Part shown: positions 13,411 to 22,170 of the stretch, in pieces
How the letters are laid out: each line of letters begins with the position of its first letter
How positions within the stretch are numbered: position 1 is the first letter of the stretch
Origin: Rhodocyclaceae bacterium UBA2250
GTDB lineage: Bacteria; Pseudomonadota; Gammaproteobacteria; Burkholderiales; Rhodocyclaceae
Direction of reading: 5' to 3'
Assembly: GCA_002347285.1 (NCBI GenBank)
Contig: DDXW01000077.1
Span: forward strand, 1 to 44,804
Length of the DNA stretch: 44,804 bases
Translations under genes and position numbers: made by a program
Notes under the pieces: generated by a model
The model's database searches: none
The model's input: the letters and a program-made list of their open reading frames with translations, nothing else
What the model was told of the DNA's origin: nothing

Positions 13411-14411
13411 GAAAACACGTCGGCGAAGAACTCGTCCTTGGGCAGGCCGTGCGCGGTAAAGTCCTTGAGCGCCGCCCCGCACATCGCCGGCGCACCGCAG
13501 ACGTAGGCCTGGTAGGCGGAGAGATCCGGGTGGTCGGCGAGCACCGCCTCGTGCACGAGACCGGTGCGGCCGGTCCAGTCCGCATCCGGTTCGGACAGCA
13601 CCGGCACATACGGGATGCCGTGTTCCGCCGCCCAGCGCTCGGCCAGCGCGTTCAGGTAGAGGCCGGCGCGGTTCTTCGCGCCCCAGTAGAACTGCATCGG
13701 CCGCTTGATGCCGACGTGCAACGCATGCTCGACCAGGCCCTTGATCGGCGCGAAGCCGGTGCCGCCGGCGACCAGGATGATCGGCTTGTCGGACTCCTCG
13801 CGCAGGAAAAACCCGCCGAGCGGCCCCTCGATGCGCAGGATGTCCTTCAGCTTCATGGTGTGGAACACATGTTCGGTGAAGTTGCCGCCCGGCACGTAGC
13901 GGATATGCAGTTCGAGCAGGTCGTCGCAGTGCGGCGCGTTGGCCAGCGAGAAGGCGCGGCGCTTGCCGTCGGGCAGCAGGAATTCGACGTACTGGCCGGC
14001 GAGGAACTGCAGGCGCTCGTTGGTGGGCAGCTTGAGGCGGACCACCATCACGTCGTCGGCGACGCGCTCGAGCTGCTGCACGCGGCAGGGCAGGATCTTG
14101 ACCGGGATGTCCTTGGCGGCGCTGACCTCGCGCACCTCGAGGACCAGGTCGGAGAGCGGCTTCGCGCAGCAGAACAGCGCCATGCCGGCGGCGCGTTCCG
14201 CCGCGGACAGCGCGCTGTCCTGCGCCGCGCCGTAATCGACGCTGCCGGCGGCGACCCGGCCCTTGCAGGCGCCGCAGGCGCCGTTCTTGCAGCCGTAGGG
14301 CAGATGGAGGCCGGCATCGAGTGCAGCTTCGAGCACGGTGGCGCCGTCCGCGACACTGAACTGGTGGCCGCTGGGCCTCAGTGTGACTGAATGGGTGACT
14401 TGGTGTGCCAT
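13395..14411 (-). CDS. 2Fe-2S ferredoxin / flavin reductase (CDP-6-deoxy-glucoseen reductase type)
   Basis: A 338-residue electron-transfer protein. The N-terminal plant-type 2Fe-2S domain (1-95) has Cys41, Cys46, Cys49 and a distal Cys81 or Cys82. The FAD-binding domain has RAFSLANAP (about 155-163), and the NAD(P)H domain has GGTGFAPIKG. It would pass electrons from NAD(P)H through FAD to the iron-sulfur cluster and on to a partner. Databases often call such proteins CDP-6-deoxy-delta-3,4-glucoseen reductase, but no dideoxysugar genes are nearby, so that specific role is unlikely here. The ATG at 14411 gives the normal domain start. It is divergent from the epimerase gene, only 14 bases away. 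Confidence 0.9.
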
Positions 14412-14425
14412 GCGATAATCGTCCG

Positions 14426-15310
14426 GTGAGAAAGCGAAGAATCCTGATTGTCGGGTGCGGCGATGTCGCGCGCCGCGCCCTGCCGGAACTGACCCGCCGC
14501 TGGCGGGTTTTCGCATTGGTGCGCGCGCGCGATCCGGCACTGGCGGCTGCAGGCGTGACGCAGCTCGTCGGCGATCTGGATCGGCCGCAGACCCTGCGAC
14601 GCATTTCCGGCCTGGCACAGGCGGTGCTGCACAGCGCGCCGCCGCCGGGCGAAGGCCGCGGCGACCCGCGCACCCAGCGCCTGCTGGCGGCACTGGCAAG
14701 GCGGGCGAGTCTACCACGCAGCCTCCTCTATATCAGCACCACCGGCGTCTATGGCGACTGCGCCGGTGCCGGCGTGCCGGAGACGCGGCCGCTCAAGGCC
14801 AAATCGCCGCGGGCGCAGCGCCGTGTCGCTGCCGAGCGCGCGCTGCGCCACAGCGGGCGACGCGGCATGCGCGTCAGCCTCCTGCGCGCGCCGGGCATCT
14901 ACGCCGCCGACCGCCTGCCCCTCGAGCGCGTGCGGCGCGGCGACCCGGTGCTGATCGCGACGGAGGACAGCTACACCAACCACATCCACGCCGAAGATCT
15001 CGCCCGCGCCTGCATCGTCGCGCTGGAGCGCGGCCGCCCCTGCCGCGCCTACAACATCTGCGACGACTCGGACATCAAGATGGGCGACTGGTTCGACAAG
15101 CTGGCCGATGCCTTCGCCCTGCCCCGTCCGCCGCGCGTCACGCGCGCGGCGGCGCAAACGCTGCTCCCGCCGCAACTGCTCTCCTTCCTGAACGAGTCGC
15201 GGCGGCTCGACAACACGCGCATGAAGCGCGAGCTCGGGCTGCGCCTGCGTTATCCCACCGTCGATCGCGGCATCGCCGCCGCCCTGGAGAACCGGAAATG
15301 CTCTGGCTGA
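14426..15310 (+). CDS. NAD-dependent epimerase/dehydratase (extended SDR-like)
   Basis: A 294-residue Rossmann-fold protein beginning RKRRILIVGCGDVARR, a GxxGxxxR dinucleotide-binding motif. The segment LLYISTTGVYGD includes the catalytic Ser/Thr region and a YG pair of the SDR family, although the usual YxxxK is not obvious (the region reads SPRAQRRVAAERAL). It is related to YeeZ/WcaG-like proteins with unclear substrates. The GTG at 14426 is chosen as the start; an in-frame GTG at 14405 would overlap the divergent reductase start. The stop overlaps the HemJ-like gene by 13 bases, suggesting an operon. Confidence 0.82.
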   Translation: MRKRRILIVGCGDVARRALPELTRRWRVFALVRARDPALAAAGVTQLVGDLDRPQTLRRISGLAQAVLHSAPPPGEGRGDPRTQRLLAALARRASLPRSLLYISTTGVYGDCAGAGVPETRPLKAKSPRAQRRVAAERALRHSGRRGMRVSLLRAPGIYAADRLPLERVRRGDPVLIATEDSYTNHIHAEDLARACIVALERGRPCRAYNICDDSDIKMGDWFDKLADAFALPRPPRVTRAAAQTLLPPQLLSFLNESRRLDNTRMKRELGLRLRYPTVDRGIAAALENRKCSG

Positions 15311-15714
15311 AAGCCTTCCACATCTTCTTCGTCGTCAGCTGGTTCGCCGGCCTGTTCTATCTGCCGCGCATCTTCGTCAACCTCGCCATGGTGCCGGCCG
15401 ACAGCCCGGCCGAGCGCGAGCGCCTGCTGGCGATGGCCAGGAAGCTCTACAAGTTCGTCACGCCGATCGGCCTCCTCGCGGTGGTCACCGGCCTGTGGCT
15501 GTGGTTCGGCTTCGGCTTCGCCGGCGGCTGGCTGCATGTCAAGACCACGCTGGTGGTCGGCCTGCTCGCCTACCACTTCTATTGCGGCGCCCTGCTCAAA
15601 CGTTTCCTGGCCGGCGCCAACGCCCGTTCGCATGTCTGGTATCGCTTCTTCAACGAGGTGCCGGTGCTGGTGCTGCTGGCGGTGGTCATCCTCGTCGTGG
15701 TGAAGCCGTTTTGA
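15298..15714 (+). CDS. hemJ: HemJ-like protoporphyrinogen oxidase / CopD-family membrane protein
   Basis: A 138-residue protein with four hydrophobic helices, the size of HemJ (UPF0093). His8 in FHIFFVVSWFAGLFYLPR and Lys82 in WLHVK occupy positions matching the conserved heme-ligand His and the functional Lys of the family. HemJ oxidises protoporphyrinogen IX to protoporphyrin IX in heme synthesis in organisms lacking HemG and HemY; whether those are present elsewhere cannot be told from this window. The ATG overlaps the epimerase gene by 13 bases and the stop overlaps the following TTG start. Confidence 0.85.
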   Translation: MLWLKAFHIFFVVSWFAGLFYLPRIFVNLAMVPADSPAERERLLAMARKLYKFVTPIGLLAVVTGLWLWFGFGFAGGWLHVKTTLVVGLLAYHFYCGALLKRFLAGANARSHVWYRFFNEVPVLVLLAVVILVVVKPF

Positions 15715-16928
15715 GCGACATCGCGCCGCCCCGCCAGCGCCGGGTCTTGCGGCAGGCGCACGCGCCGGGCAGCAAGCGCACCGAGCGCTATTTCGCGACC
15801 TGCCCGCGCGGGCTCGAGGCGCTGCTGGCCGAGGACATCGTCGCGGCCGGCGGCGCGGCGCCGGCCATCACGCCCGGCGGCGTCGGCTTCGGCGGCGGCT
15901 GGGAGGTCTGCTACCGGCTCAATCTCGAATCGCGCATCGCCACGCGCGTGCTGTGGCAGGTGGCCGCCGGGGAGTGCCGCGACGAAGCGGCTCTCTACAA
16001 GCTCGCCCGCGACCTCGCCTGGCCGCAGTTGTTCGCGGTCGAGCGCAGCATCCGCGTCTTTGTCACCGCGGTGCGGACCCAGTTCAAGAGCCTCGAGTTC
16101 GTCACCCTGAAGGTCAAGGACGCCGTCTGCGACCGCTTCCGCGCCGACTGCGGCAGGCGGCCCGACGTGAATACCGCCGCGCCGGACGTGCGCATCCACC
16201 TGTTCGTCACCGAGCAGCAGGCGACGCTCTATCTCGACACCTCCGGCGAACCGCTCTGGCTGCGCGGCCAGAAGATCGCCAAGGTGGCGGCGCCGCTCAA
16301 GGAGAACCTCGCGGCCGGCCTGCTGCGGCTGGCCGGCTGGACGCCTGAAACGCCGCTGCTCGACCCGATGTGCGGCTCGGGGACGATTCTGCTCGAGGCC
16401 GCCGGCATGGCGCTCGGCGACGCGCCGGGGCTGGCGCGCGACATGAAGGATTTCGGTTTCACGCGGCTGGCCAACTACCAGCCCGCGCTGTGGCGCAAGC
16501 TGTGCATGGCGGCGGCCGAGCGGCGCGCGGCCGCGCCGGAAAAGCTGCGGATCTGGGGCAGCGACAGCGATGACGACGCGGTGGCGCGCGCGCGGCAGAA
16601 TCTCGCGCATGCCGGCCTCGACGACCTGATCGAGGTGCGGCGCGCCGATGTCCTGGAAATCTCGCCGCCCGCGACGAGCGGCATCCTGCTCGCCAATCCG
16701 CCCTATGGCGAACGGCTGGGCGAAACGGAGGCGCTGGCGGCCTTCTATCCGCGGCTGGGCGACGCGCTCAAGCGGCGCTTCGCCGGTTGGCACTGCTGGC
16801 TGCTTTCCGCCGATCCGCGACTGCCGAAGCTCATCGGTCTCAAGCCGGCGCGCAAGATTCCGCTCTACAACGGCAATCTCGAATGCCGGCTCTACGGTTT
16901 CCCGATGGTGGCGGGCAGCGCCCGCTGA
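15711..16928 (+). CDS. THUMP-domain class I rRNA/tRNA methyltransferase (RlmL N-half type)
   Basis: A 405-residue SAM-dependent RNA methyltransferase. The N-terminal region (about 20-180, FATCPRGLEALL) is a THUMP RNA-binding domain. The Rossmann methyltransferase domain contains LLDPMCGSGTILLEAA (SAM motif I) and catalytic NPPYGERLG. This matches the first half of E. coli RlmL, which makes m2G2445 of 23S rRNA; here, as in other betaproteobacteria, it is a stand-alone protein. The best start is TTG at 15711, overlapping the HemJ-like stop by four bases. The product end is 15 bases from the convergent unknown gene. Confidence 0.9.
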   Translation: MSDIAPPRQRRVLRQAHAPGSKRTERYFATCPRGLEALLAEDIVAAGGAAPAITPGGVGFGGGWEVCYRLNLESRIATRVLWQVAAGECRDEAALYKLARDLAWPQLFAVERSIRVFVTAVRTQFKSLEFVTLKVKDAVCDRFRADCGRRPDVNTAAPDVRIHLFVTEQQATLYLDTSGEPLWLRGQKIAKVAAPLKENLAAGLLRLAGWTPETPLLDPMCGSGTILLEAAGMALGDAPGLARDMKDFGFTRLANYQPALWRKLCMAAAERRAAAPEKLRIWGSDSDDDAVARARQNLAHAGLDDLIEVRRADVLEISPPATSGILLANPPYGERLGETEALAAFYPRLGDALKRRFAGWHCWLLSADPRLPKLIGLKPARKIPLYNGNLECRLYGFPMVAGSAR

Positions 16929-16943
16929 AAGGCGCCGCGGCGC

Positions 16944-17456
16944 TCAGGCGTGGAAGTAGGGCGCGAGGAGCTTGTAGGCGAGGAACAGCAGCACCAGGAA
17001 CAGCACCGCCTTGCTGGTGAGCAGCGCGAAGATTCCCTTGCCGAACAGCGACGCGAGACCGTGCCGTTCCTGCTGTGGCTTCGGCGTCCAGGCCGGGGCG
17101 CCCAGTTCCCTGCCCTCGCGGCCGAACTGGTCGCGCCCGGAGAGCGGGTCGTTCGGATCGCCGAGCTGGGTGCCGCGATCCTGGCGGTCGACCTTTTCGT
17201 AGGCTTCGCGCAGCGGGATCTTGAGCCGGCGCGCCATGTCGATGGCGCGCGCCATCTTGTTGAGCTCGACCAGGAACAGCAGTTCGGCGGTGACTTCCAC
17301 CGGGAAGCCCTTGCGCTTGCCGTCGCGCGAATCGGTGAGCAGGCTGTTGATGTAGCCGTCGAGCTCCGGGGAGCACCACATCATGCAGATCCTCTTCTCC
17401 ACATGCGGGAACGCTTCGATGCTGCTGGCTTCCGGGCTCAAAGTCTTCGTCGTCAT
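16944..17456 (-). CDS. Unknown protein with CMMW/DSRDG domain and C-terminal membrane anchor
   Basis: A 170-residue protein of no family I can name. Residues 20-95 form a helical domain containing CMMW (24-27), TDSRDGKR (41-48) and LFLVELNK (60-67), closely similar to the neighbouring 112-residue protein (about 40 of 72 positions identical by hand alignment). A charged, Pro-rich linker follows (96-140). A single hydrophobic helix at about 148-166 near the C-terminus suggests a tail-anchored inner-membrane protein with the domain in the cytoplasm. It is the last gene of the pilT-pilU run, 21 bases after its paralogue. The context suggests, but does not prove, a role linked to type IV pili. Confidence 0.82.
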   Translation of the reverse strand: MTTKTLSPEASSIEAFPHVEKRICMMWCSPELDGYINSLLTDSRDGKRKGFPVEVTAELLFLVELNKMARAIDMARRLKIPLREAYEKVDRQDRGTQLGDPNDPLSGRDQFGREGRELGAPAWTPKPQQERHGLASLFGKGIFALLTSKAVLFLVLLFLAYKLLAPYFHA

Positions 17457-17477
17457 GGTTTTCTTCTTGTCGGCCAG

Positions 17478-17816
17478 TTATACGTTATTCACATGTGGAA
17501 TCCCCCGCGCGCGATCGGCATCCGAATAGCCCCGATCATGCTCGTCGATTTTACGATATGCCTCCTCGTAGGGGATCGCCAGCGTCCGGGCCAGTTCCAT
17601 GGCCCGCACGACCTTGTTGATCTCGAGCAGGAACAGCATCTCCGAACAGGCCTCCGGCGGCAGGCCGTGCCGCTCGCCGTCGCGCGAGTCCAGCAGCACC
17701 TGGTTCAGCCAGGCGTCGAGCTGCTGGCTGCCCCACATCATGCAGGCCCTGCCGCAGAGGTGGGACATCTCTTCCAGCGCCGCGTGTTCCGGATTGAGCC
17801 TGCTCGCATCCGCCAT
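17478..17816 (-). CDS. Unknown soluble protein with CMMW/DSRDG domain (paralogue of next gene)
   Basis: A 112-residue protein, mostly one helical domain (residues 18-97) containing CMMW (25-28), LDSRDGER and MLFLLEINK, plus a short charged tail. It is a paralogue of the 170-residue protein just downstream but has no membrane segment. The shared block runs from the Cys of CMMW to a final DRG. Its start is 18 bases after the pilU stop, so it is very likely co-transcribed with pilT and pilU. No nucleotide-binding or enzymatic motif is evident. An adaptor or regulatory role at the pilus retraction machinery is inference from context only. Confidence 0.82.
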   Translation of the reverse strand: MADASRLNPEHAALEEMSHLCGRACMMWGSQQLDAWLNQVLLDSRDGERHGLPPEACSEMLFLLEINKVVRAMELARTLAIPYEEAYRKIDEHDRGYSDADRARGIPHVNNV

Positions 17817-17834
17817 ATGCCCGGCCTCGCCCGA

Positions 17835-18971
17835 TCAGACGATATCCAGATGCTGGATGCCGCCCTGCAGGTCCTTCTCGGCCATCTCCTTGCCATGCAG
17901 CTTGATCTGCAGCCGCACCTCGTTCATCGAGTCGGCGAAGCGCAGCGCATCCTCGTAGCTGATCTTGCCGCCCTCGTAAAGATTGAAGAGCGCCTGATCG
18001 AAGGTCTGCATGCCCAGCTCGCGCGACTTCTTCATGATCTCCTTGATCTCGTGGATGTCGCCCTTCTCCATCAGATCGGCGATCAGCGGCGAATTCAGCA
18101 GGATCTCGACGGCGGCGGCGCGTCCCTTGCCCTCCTTGAGGGGGATGAGGCGCTGCGAGACGACCGCCTTGAGGTTGAGCGACAGGTCCATCAGCAGCTG
18201 CGGGCGGCGCTCCTCGGGGAAGAAGTTGATGATGCGGTCCATCGCCTGGTTCGAGTTGTTGGCGTGCAGCGTGCCCATGCACAGGTGGCCGGTTTCCGAG
18301 AAGGCGATCGCGTGCTCCATCGTCTCCTTGTCCCGAATTTCGCCGATCAGGATCACGTCGGGCGCCTGGCGCAGCGTGTTCTTCAGCGCCGCCTCCCAGG
18401 AATCGGTATCGACGCCGACCTCGCGCTGGGTGATGATGCAGTTCTTGTGGTCATGCACGTACTCGACCGGATCCTCGATGGTGATGATGTGGCCGTAGCT
18501 GTTCTCGTTGCGGTAGCCGATCATCGCCGCCAGCGAGGTCGACTTGCCCGAGCCCGTGCCGCCGACGAACAGCACCAGCCCGCGTTTGGTCATTGCCACG
18601 TCCTTGAGCACCGGCGGCAGGCCGAGGTCCTCGAACTTCGGGATCGAGGTGTTGATGGTGCGCATCACCATGCCGGTGCGCCCCTGCTGGATGAAGGCAT
18701 TGACGCGGAAGCGGCCGATGCCGGCCGGGCTGATCGCGAAGTTGCACTCCTTGGTCGCCTCGAACTCCGCCGCCTGCTTGTCGTTCATGACCGAGTGGGC
18801 CAGTTCGATGGTGTGCTGCGGCGCCAGCGCCTGGGCGGTAACCGGCGTCATCTTGCCGTCGACCTTGATCGCGGGCGGAAAGCCGGCCGTGATGAACAGG
18901 TCGGACCCCTTCTTCTGCACCATCATCGACAGCAGCTGATAGAGGAATTTGAGTGCCTCGTCGCGTTCCAT
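17835..18971 (-). CDS. pilU: Type IV pilus retraction ATPase PilU
   Basis: A 378-residue PilT-like hexameric ATPase of the PilU subfamily. Walker A is GGTGSGKSTS (about residues 131-140), the Asp box is TIEDPVEYVH, Walker B is DVILIGEIRD and the His box is ETGHLCMGTLH. The C-terminus, including MAEKDLQGGIQHLDI, is longer than in PilT and typical of PilU. It works with PilT as an accessory retraction motor at the base of the pilus. The ATG at 18971 is five bases after the pilT stop codon. Confidence 0.95.
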   Translation of the reverse strand: MERDEALKFLYQLLSMMVQKKGSDLFITAGFPPAIKVDGKMTPVTAQALAPQHTIELAHSVMNDKQAAEFEATKECNFAISPAGIGRFRVNAFIQQGRTGMVMRTINTSIPKFEDLGLPPVLKDVAMTKRGLVLFVGGTGSGKSTSLAAMIGYRNENSYGHIITIEDPVEYVHDHKNCIITQREVGVDTDSWEAALKNTLRQAPDVILIGEIRDKETMEHAIAFSETGHLCMGTLHANNSNQAMDRIINFFPEERRPQLLMDLSLNLKAVVSQRLIPLKEGKGRAAAVEILLNSPLIADLMEKGDIHEIKEIMKKSRELGMQTFDQALFNLYEGGKISYEDALRFADSMNEVRLQIKLHGKEMAEKDLQGGIQHLDIV

Positions 18972-18976
18972 GATGC

Positions 18977-20020
18977 TTATCCGGGAAAGTTGTCCTTGTT
19001 CGCCGCCTTGCTGCGCGCCTCGGCCGACGACACGATGTTGCGCTTGACCAGTTCCTGCAGGTTCTGGTCGAGCGTCTGCATGCCGAACTGCTGGCCGGTC
19101 TGGATCGCCGAATACATCTGCGCGACCTTGTTCTCGCGGATCAGGTTGCGGATCGCCGGCGTGCCGATCATGATCTCGTGCGCGGCGACGCGGCCCTGGC
19201 CGTCCTTGGTCTTGAGCAGCGTCTGCGAGATGACCGCGCGCAGCGATTCGGACAGCATCGCGCGCACCATCTCCTTCTCCGCCGCGGGAAAGACGTCGAC
19301 GATCCGGTCGATGGTCTTGGCCGCCGACGAGGTGTGCAGCGTGCCGAACACCAGGTGGCCGGTCTCGGCGCCGGTCAGCGCCAGCCGGATCGTCTCGAGG
19401 TCGCGCATCTCGCCGACCAGGATCACGTCGGGGTCCTCGCGCAGCGCGGAGCGCAGCGCGTTGTTGAACGACAGCGTGTGCGGGCCGACCTCGCGCTGGT
19501 TGATCAGGCACTTCTTCGACTCGTGCACGAATTCGATCGGGTCCTCGACGGTGAGGATGTGGCCGAACTCCTGCTCGTTGATGTGGTCGACCATCGCCGC
19601 CAGCGTCGTCGACTTGCCCGAGCCGGTCGGGCCGGTGACCAGCACGATGCCGCGCGGCTGGTTGGCGATGTCGGCGAAGATCTTCGGCGCATTGAGTTGC
19701 TCGAGCGTCAGCACCTTCGACGGAATGGTGCGCAGCACGGCGGCCGCGCCGCGCTGCTGGACGAAGGCGTTCACCCGGAAGCGCGCCAGGTTCGGCACCG
19801 CGAACGAGAAGTCGCACTCGAGGTTTTCCTCGTAATGCTTGCGCTGGGCGTCGTTCATGATGTCGTACACCATGGCGTGCACGTCCTTGTGCTCCATCGG
19901 CGGCAGGTTGATGCGGCGCACGTCGCCATGCACGCGGATCATCGGCGGCAGGCCGGAGGACAGGTGCAGGTCGGAAGCCTTGTTCTTGACGACGAAAGCC
20001 AGCAGTTCGGTGATATCCAT
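18977..20020 (-). CDS. pilT: Type IV pilus twitching motility ATPase PilT
   Basis: A 347-residue retraction ATPase with the expected motifs: Walker A GPTGSGKSTT (about residues 130-139), Asp box TVEDPIEFVH, Walker B DVILVGEMRD, His box ETGHLVFGTLHT, and the PilT-type AIRNLIRE element. It depolymerises the pilus and drives twitching and DNA uptake. It is the first gene of the minus-strand run pilT-pilU-112 aa-170 aa and is divergent from yggS across 70 bases, an arrangement common in proteobacteria. Confidence 0.97.
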   Translation of the reverse strand: MDITELLAFVVKNKASDLHLSSGLPPMIRVHGDVRRINLPPMEHKDVHAMVYDIMNDAQRKHYEENLECDFSFAVPNLARFRVNAFVQQRGAAAVLRTIPSKVLTLEQLNAPKIFADIANQPRGIVLVTGPTGSGKSTTLAAMVDHINEQEFGHILTVEDPIEFVHESKKCLINQREVGPHTLSFNNALRSALREDPDVILVGEMRDLETIRLALTGAETGHLVFGTLHTSSAAKTIDRIVDVFPAAEKEMVRAMLSESLRAVISQTLLKTKDGQGRVAAHEIMIGTPAIRNLIRENKVAQMYSAIQTGQQFGMQTLDQNLQELVKRNIVSSAEARSKAANKDNFPG

Positions 20021-20060
20021 ATTGAAAAATGCTCCGGCGCAGGTCCTGGGGCCGCTTCGG

Positions 20061-20066
20061 TATACT
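20061..20066 (+). promoter_or_regulatory. Possible -10 element for yggS in the pilT/yggS divergent spacer
   Basis: TATACT lies 25 bases before the yggS ATG, giving a short 5' leader of roughly 18 bases. No good -35 hexamer is visible. The same spacer must also hold the pilT promoter on the other strand, which I cannot place with confidence. Confidence 0.4.
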
Positions 20067-20090
20067 TGAACGACAGCCCGAAGCCGCTAT

Positions 20091-20783
20091 ATGACAACAA
20101 TTTCAGCCAACCTGCAAGCCGTGAATGCACGCATTGCCAAGGCCTGCGCCGCCGCCGGCAGGAACCCGGCCGCCGTCGCGTTGCTGGCGGTGGCCAAGAC
20201 CTTTCCGGCGGCGGCGTTGCGCGCAGCGCATGCCGCCGGACAGCGCGCCTTCGGCGAAAACTACCTGCAGGAAGCGCTCGCCAAGCAGGCGGAACTCGCC
20301 GACCTCGACCTCGAATGGCACTTCATCGGCCCGCTGCAAAGCAACAAGACGCGGCCGGTCGCGGAACGCTTCGCCTGGGTGCATTCGGTCGAGCGGCTCA
20401 GGATCGCCGAGCGGCTCGCCGACCAGCGCCCGGCCGCATTGCCGCCGCTCAACGTCTGCGTGCAGGTGAATGTCAGCGGCGAAGCCAGCAAGAGCGGCTG
20501 CGCGCCGGACGAGGCGCCGGCGCTGTGCCGGGCGGTGGCGGCCCTGCCCAGGCTGCGGCTGCGCGGGCTGATGGCGATCCCCGAACCGACGCAGGACTCG
20601 GCGCTGGCGAGGCGGCGCTTCGCGGTGCTGCGGCAACTGCGCGACCGGCTGAACGGCGAGGGGCTGGCGCTCGACACGCTGTCGATGGGCATGTCGGACG
20701 ACCTGGAAGCGGCGATCATGGAAGGCGCGACCATCGTGCGCGTCGGCACGGCGATATTCGGCGAAAGGAACTACGCGAAATGA
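20091..20783 (+). CDS. yggS: YggS-family pyridoxal phosphate homeostasis protein
   Basis: A 230-residue single-domain PLP-binding protein with the fold of the alanine racemase N-terminal domain. The PLP lysine is Lys36 in LLAVAKTFP, and the phosphate-binding C-terminal region is SMGMSDDLEAAI...VRVGTAIFG. The family buffers PLP and affects amino acid and keto acid balance; it has no known catalytic activity. The stop overlaps the proC start by four bases. The yggS-proC-yggT-yggU order is standard. Confidence 0.95.
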   Translation: MTTISANLQAVNARIAKACAAAGRNPAAVALLAVAKTFPAAALRAAHAAGQRAFGENYLQEALAKQAELADLDLEWHFIGPLQSNKTRPVAERFAWVHSVERLRIAERLADQRPAALPPLNVCVQVNVSGEASKSGCAPDEAPALCRAVAALPRLRLRGLMAIPEPTQDSALARRRFAVLRQLRDRLNGEGLALDTLSMGMSDDLEAAIMEGATIVRVGTAIFGERNYAK

Positions 20784-21604
20784 AGATCACGTTCATCGGC
20801 GGCGGCAACATGGCCAACGCCCTCATCGGCGGCCTCAAGAAGCAGGGCTTCTCCGCCGCCGGCATGCAGGTGGTCGAGCCGGTCGAGGAACTGCGCGCGC
20901 GGCTCACCGACGATTTCGGCGTGCGCTGCGCGCCGGCCATCGACGCGGCCGCGCTCGCCTGCGAGGTGCTGGTGCTCGCCGTCAAGCCGCAAACGATGAA
21001 GACGGCGCTCGCGCCGCTGCGCGAGGAGTTCGCCGGACGGCTCAAGGACCAACTGGTCATCAGCATCGCCGCCGGTCTGCAGATGAAGGACATCGGCCGC
21101 TGGCTCGGCGGCTACGGCAATCTCGTGCGCTCGATGCCCAACACGCCCGCGCTGATCGGCGCCGGCGTCACCGGCCTGTGCGCCGCGCCCGCCGTCGATC
21201 GCGAAGGCCGCGAAACGGCCGAAAAGATTTTGCGCGCGGTCGGCCGGGTGCTGTGGGTCGAGGACGAGTCCCTGATGGACGTCGTCACCGCCGTCTCGGG
21301 CAGCGGGCCGGCCTACGTCTTCTATTTCATCGAGGCGATCCAGAAGGCCGGCGCGGAACTCGGCCTGCCGGCCGACACCGCGCGCCAGCTGGCGGTCGAG
21401 ACCTTCATCGGCGCAGCCCGCCTCGCCGAGGCGAGCAGCGAACCGGTGGACGAACTGCGCATGCGCGTCACCTCGAAGGGCGGCACGACGGCCGCCGCCA
21501 TCGAGGCGTTCAACACCCAGGGCGTCGACGCCGGCATCGCCGCCGGCGTCGCGGCGGCCGCCGCGCGCGGCCGCGCGCTCTGCGAGATCCTGGGCCAGGA
21601 CTGA
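20780..21604 (+). CDS. proC: Pyrroline-5-carboxylate reductase
   Basis: A 274-residue enzyme that reduces pyrroline-5-carboxylate to proline with NAD(P)H. The N-terminal Rossmann motif is FIGGGNMANALIGG. NTPALIGAGVTGL and the C-terminal signature VTSKGGTTAAAIEAF are typical of ProC. The ATG overlaps the yggS stop, and the stop overlaps the yggT ATG by one base. Confidence 0.97.
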   Translation: MKITFIGGGNMANALIGGLKKQGFSAAGMQVVEPVEELRARLTDDFGVRCAPAIDAAALACEVLVLAVKPQTMKTALAPLREEFAGRLKDQLVISIAAGLQMKDIGRWLGGYGNLVRSMPNTPALIGAGVTGLCAAPAVDREGRETAEKILRAVGRVLWVEDESLMDVVTAVSGSGPAYVFYFIEAIQKAGAELGLPADTARQLAVETFIGAARLAEASSEPVDELRMRVTSKGGTTAAAIEAFNTQGVDAGIAAGVAAAAARGRALCEILGQD

Positions 21605-22170
21605 TGCTGGTCCAGATCGTCGCCCTGCTGCTCGGCACCGCCGCCGACCTGCTCGCCGTCGTCCTGCTCGCGCGCGTCTGGATGCAGTGGGCGCGCGCGC
21701 CGTTCCGCAACCCGGTCGGCCGCTTCGTCGCCGCCGTCACCGACTGGGCGGTGCTGCCGCTGCGCCGCGTCGTGCCCGGCCTGTTCGGCCTCGACCTCGC
21801 CAGCGTGCTTGCCGCCTGGCTCGCGCAGATCGTCTACTTCGGCATCATGGCCGGCCTCACCGGTCTCGTCGCCGTCGCGCCGCAGGCGATCCTCGGCGTC
21901 GCGCTGCTCGCCGTGCTCGCGCTGCTGCGGCTGTTCGTCTATCTGCTGATGGGCGCGGTGATCGTCGCCGCCCTGCTGTCGTGGATCGCCCCCTACTCGC
22001 CGGTCGGCCCGCTCTTCGATGCGCTGACGCGCCCGCTGCTGGCGCCGGTGCGGCGCATCCTGCCGCCGCTCGGCGGCATCGACCTCTCGCCGCTCGTCGC
22101 GCTGCTGCTGCTGCAGGTCGTGCTGATCGTGCTGGCCGGCCTGCAGCCCGCCGCGCTGCTGCTGCCATGA
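21604..22170 (+). CDS. yggT: YggT-family integral membrane protein
   Basis: A 188-residue inner-membrane protein with two YggT repeats, each a pair of hydrophobic helices plus an amphipathic stretch: residues about 5-75 (RVWMQWARAPFRNPVGRF) and about 110-175 (SWIAPYSPVGPLFDALTRP). The two-domain form is the usual proteobacterial one. The function is poorly defined; the family has been linked to osmotic tolerance and, in Gram-positives, to division-site positioning. It is coupled to proC and yggU by overlaps. Confidence 0.9.
   Translation: MLVQIVALLLGTAADLLAVVLLARVWMQWARAPFRNPVGRFVAAVTDWAVLPLRRVVPGLFGLDLASVLAAWLAQIVYFGIMAGLTGLVAVAPQAILGVALLAVLALLRLFVYLLMGAVIVAALLSWIAPYSPVGPLFDALTRPLLAPVRRILPPLGGIDLSPLVALLLLQVVLIVLAGLQPAALLLP

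Noticed and set aside
18972..19817. A pilU product extended upstream through pilT
   Set aside because: The upstream part is an out-of-frame reading of pilT. PilU homology starts at the ATG at 18971.
16950..19835. A very long plus-strand open frame opposite pilT, pilU and the two paralogues
   Set aside because: It is the antisense of clearly conserved genes with intact motifs. Long shadow frames are expected at this GC content.
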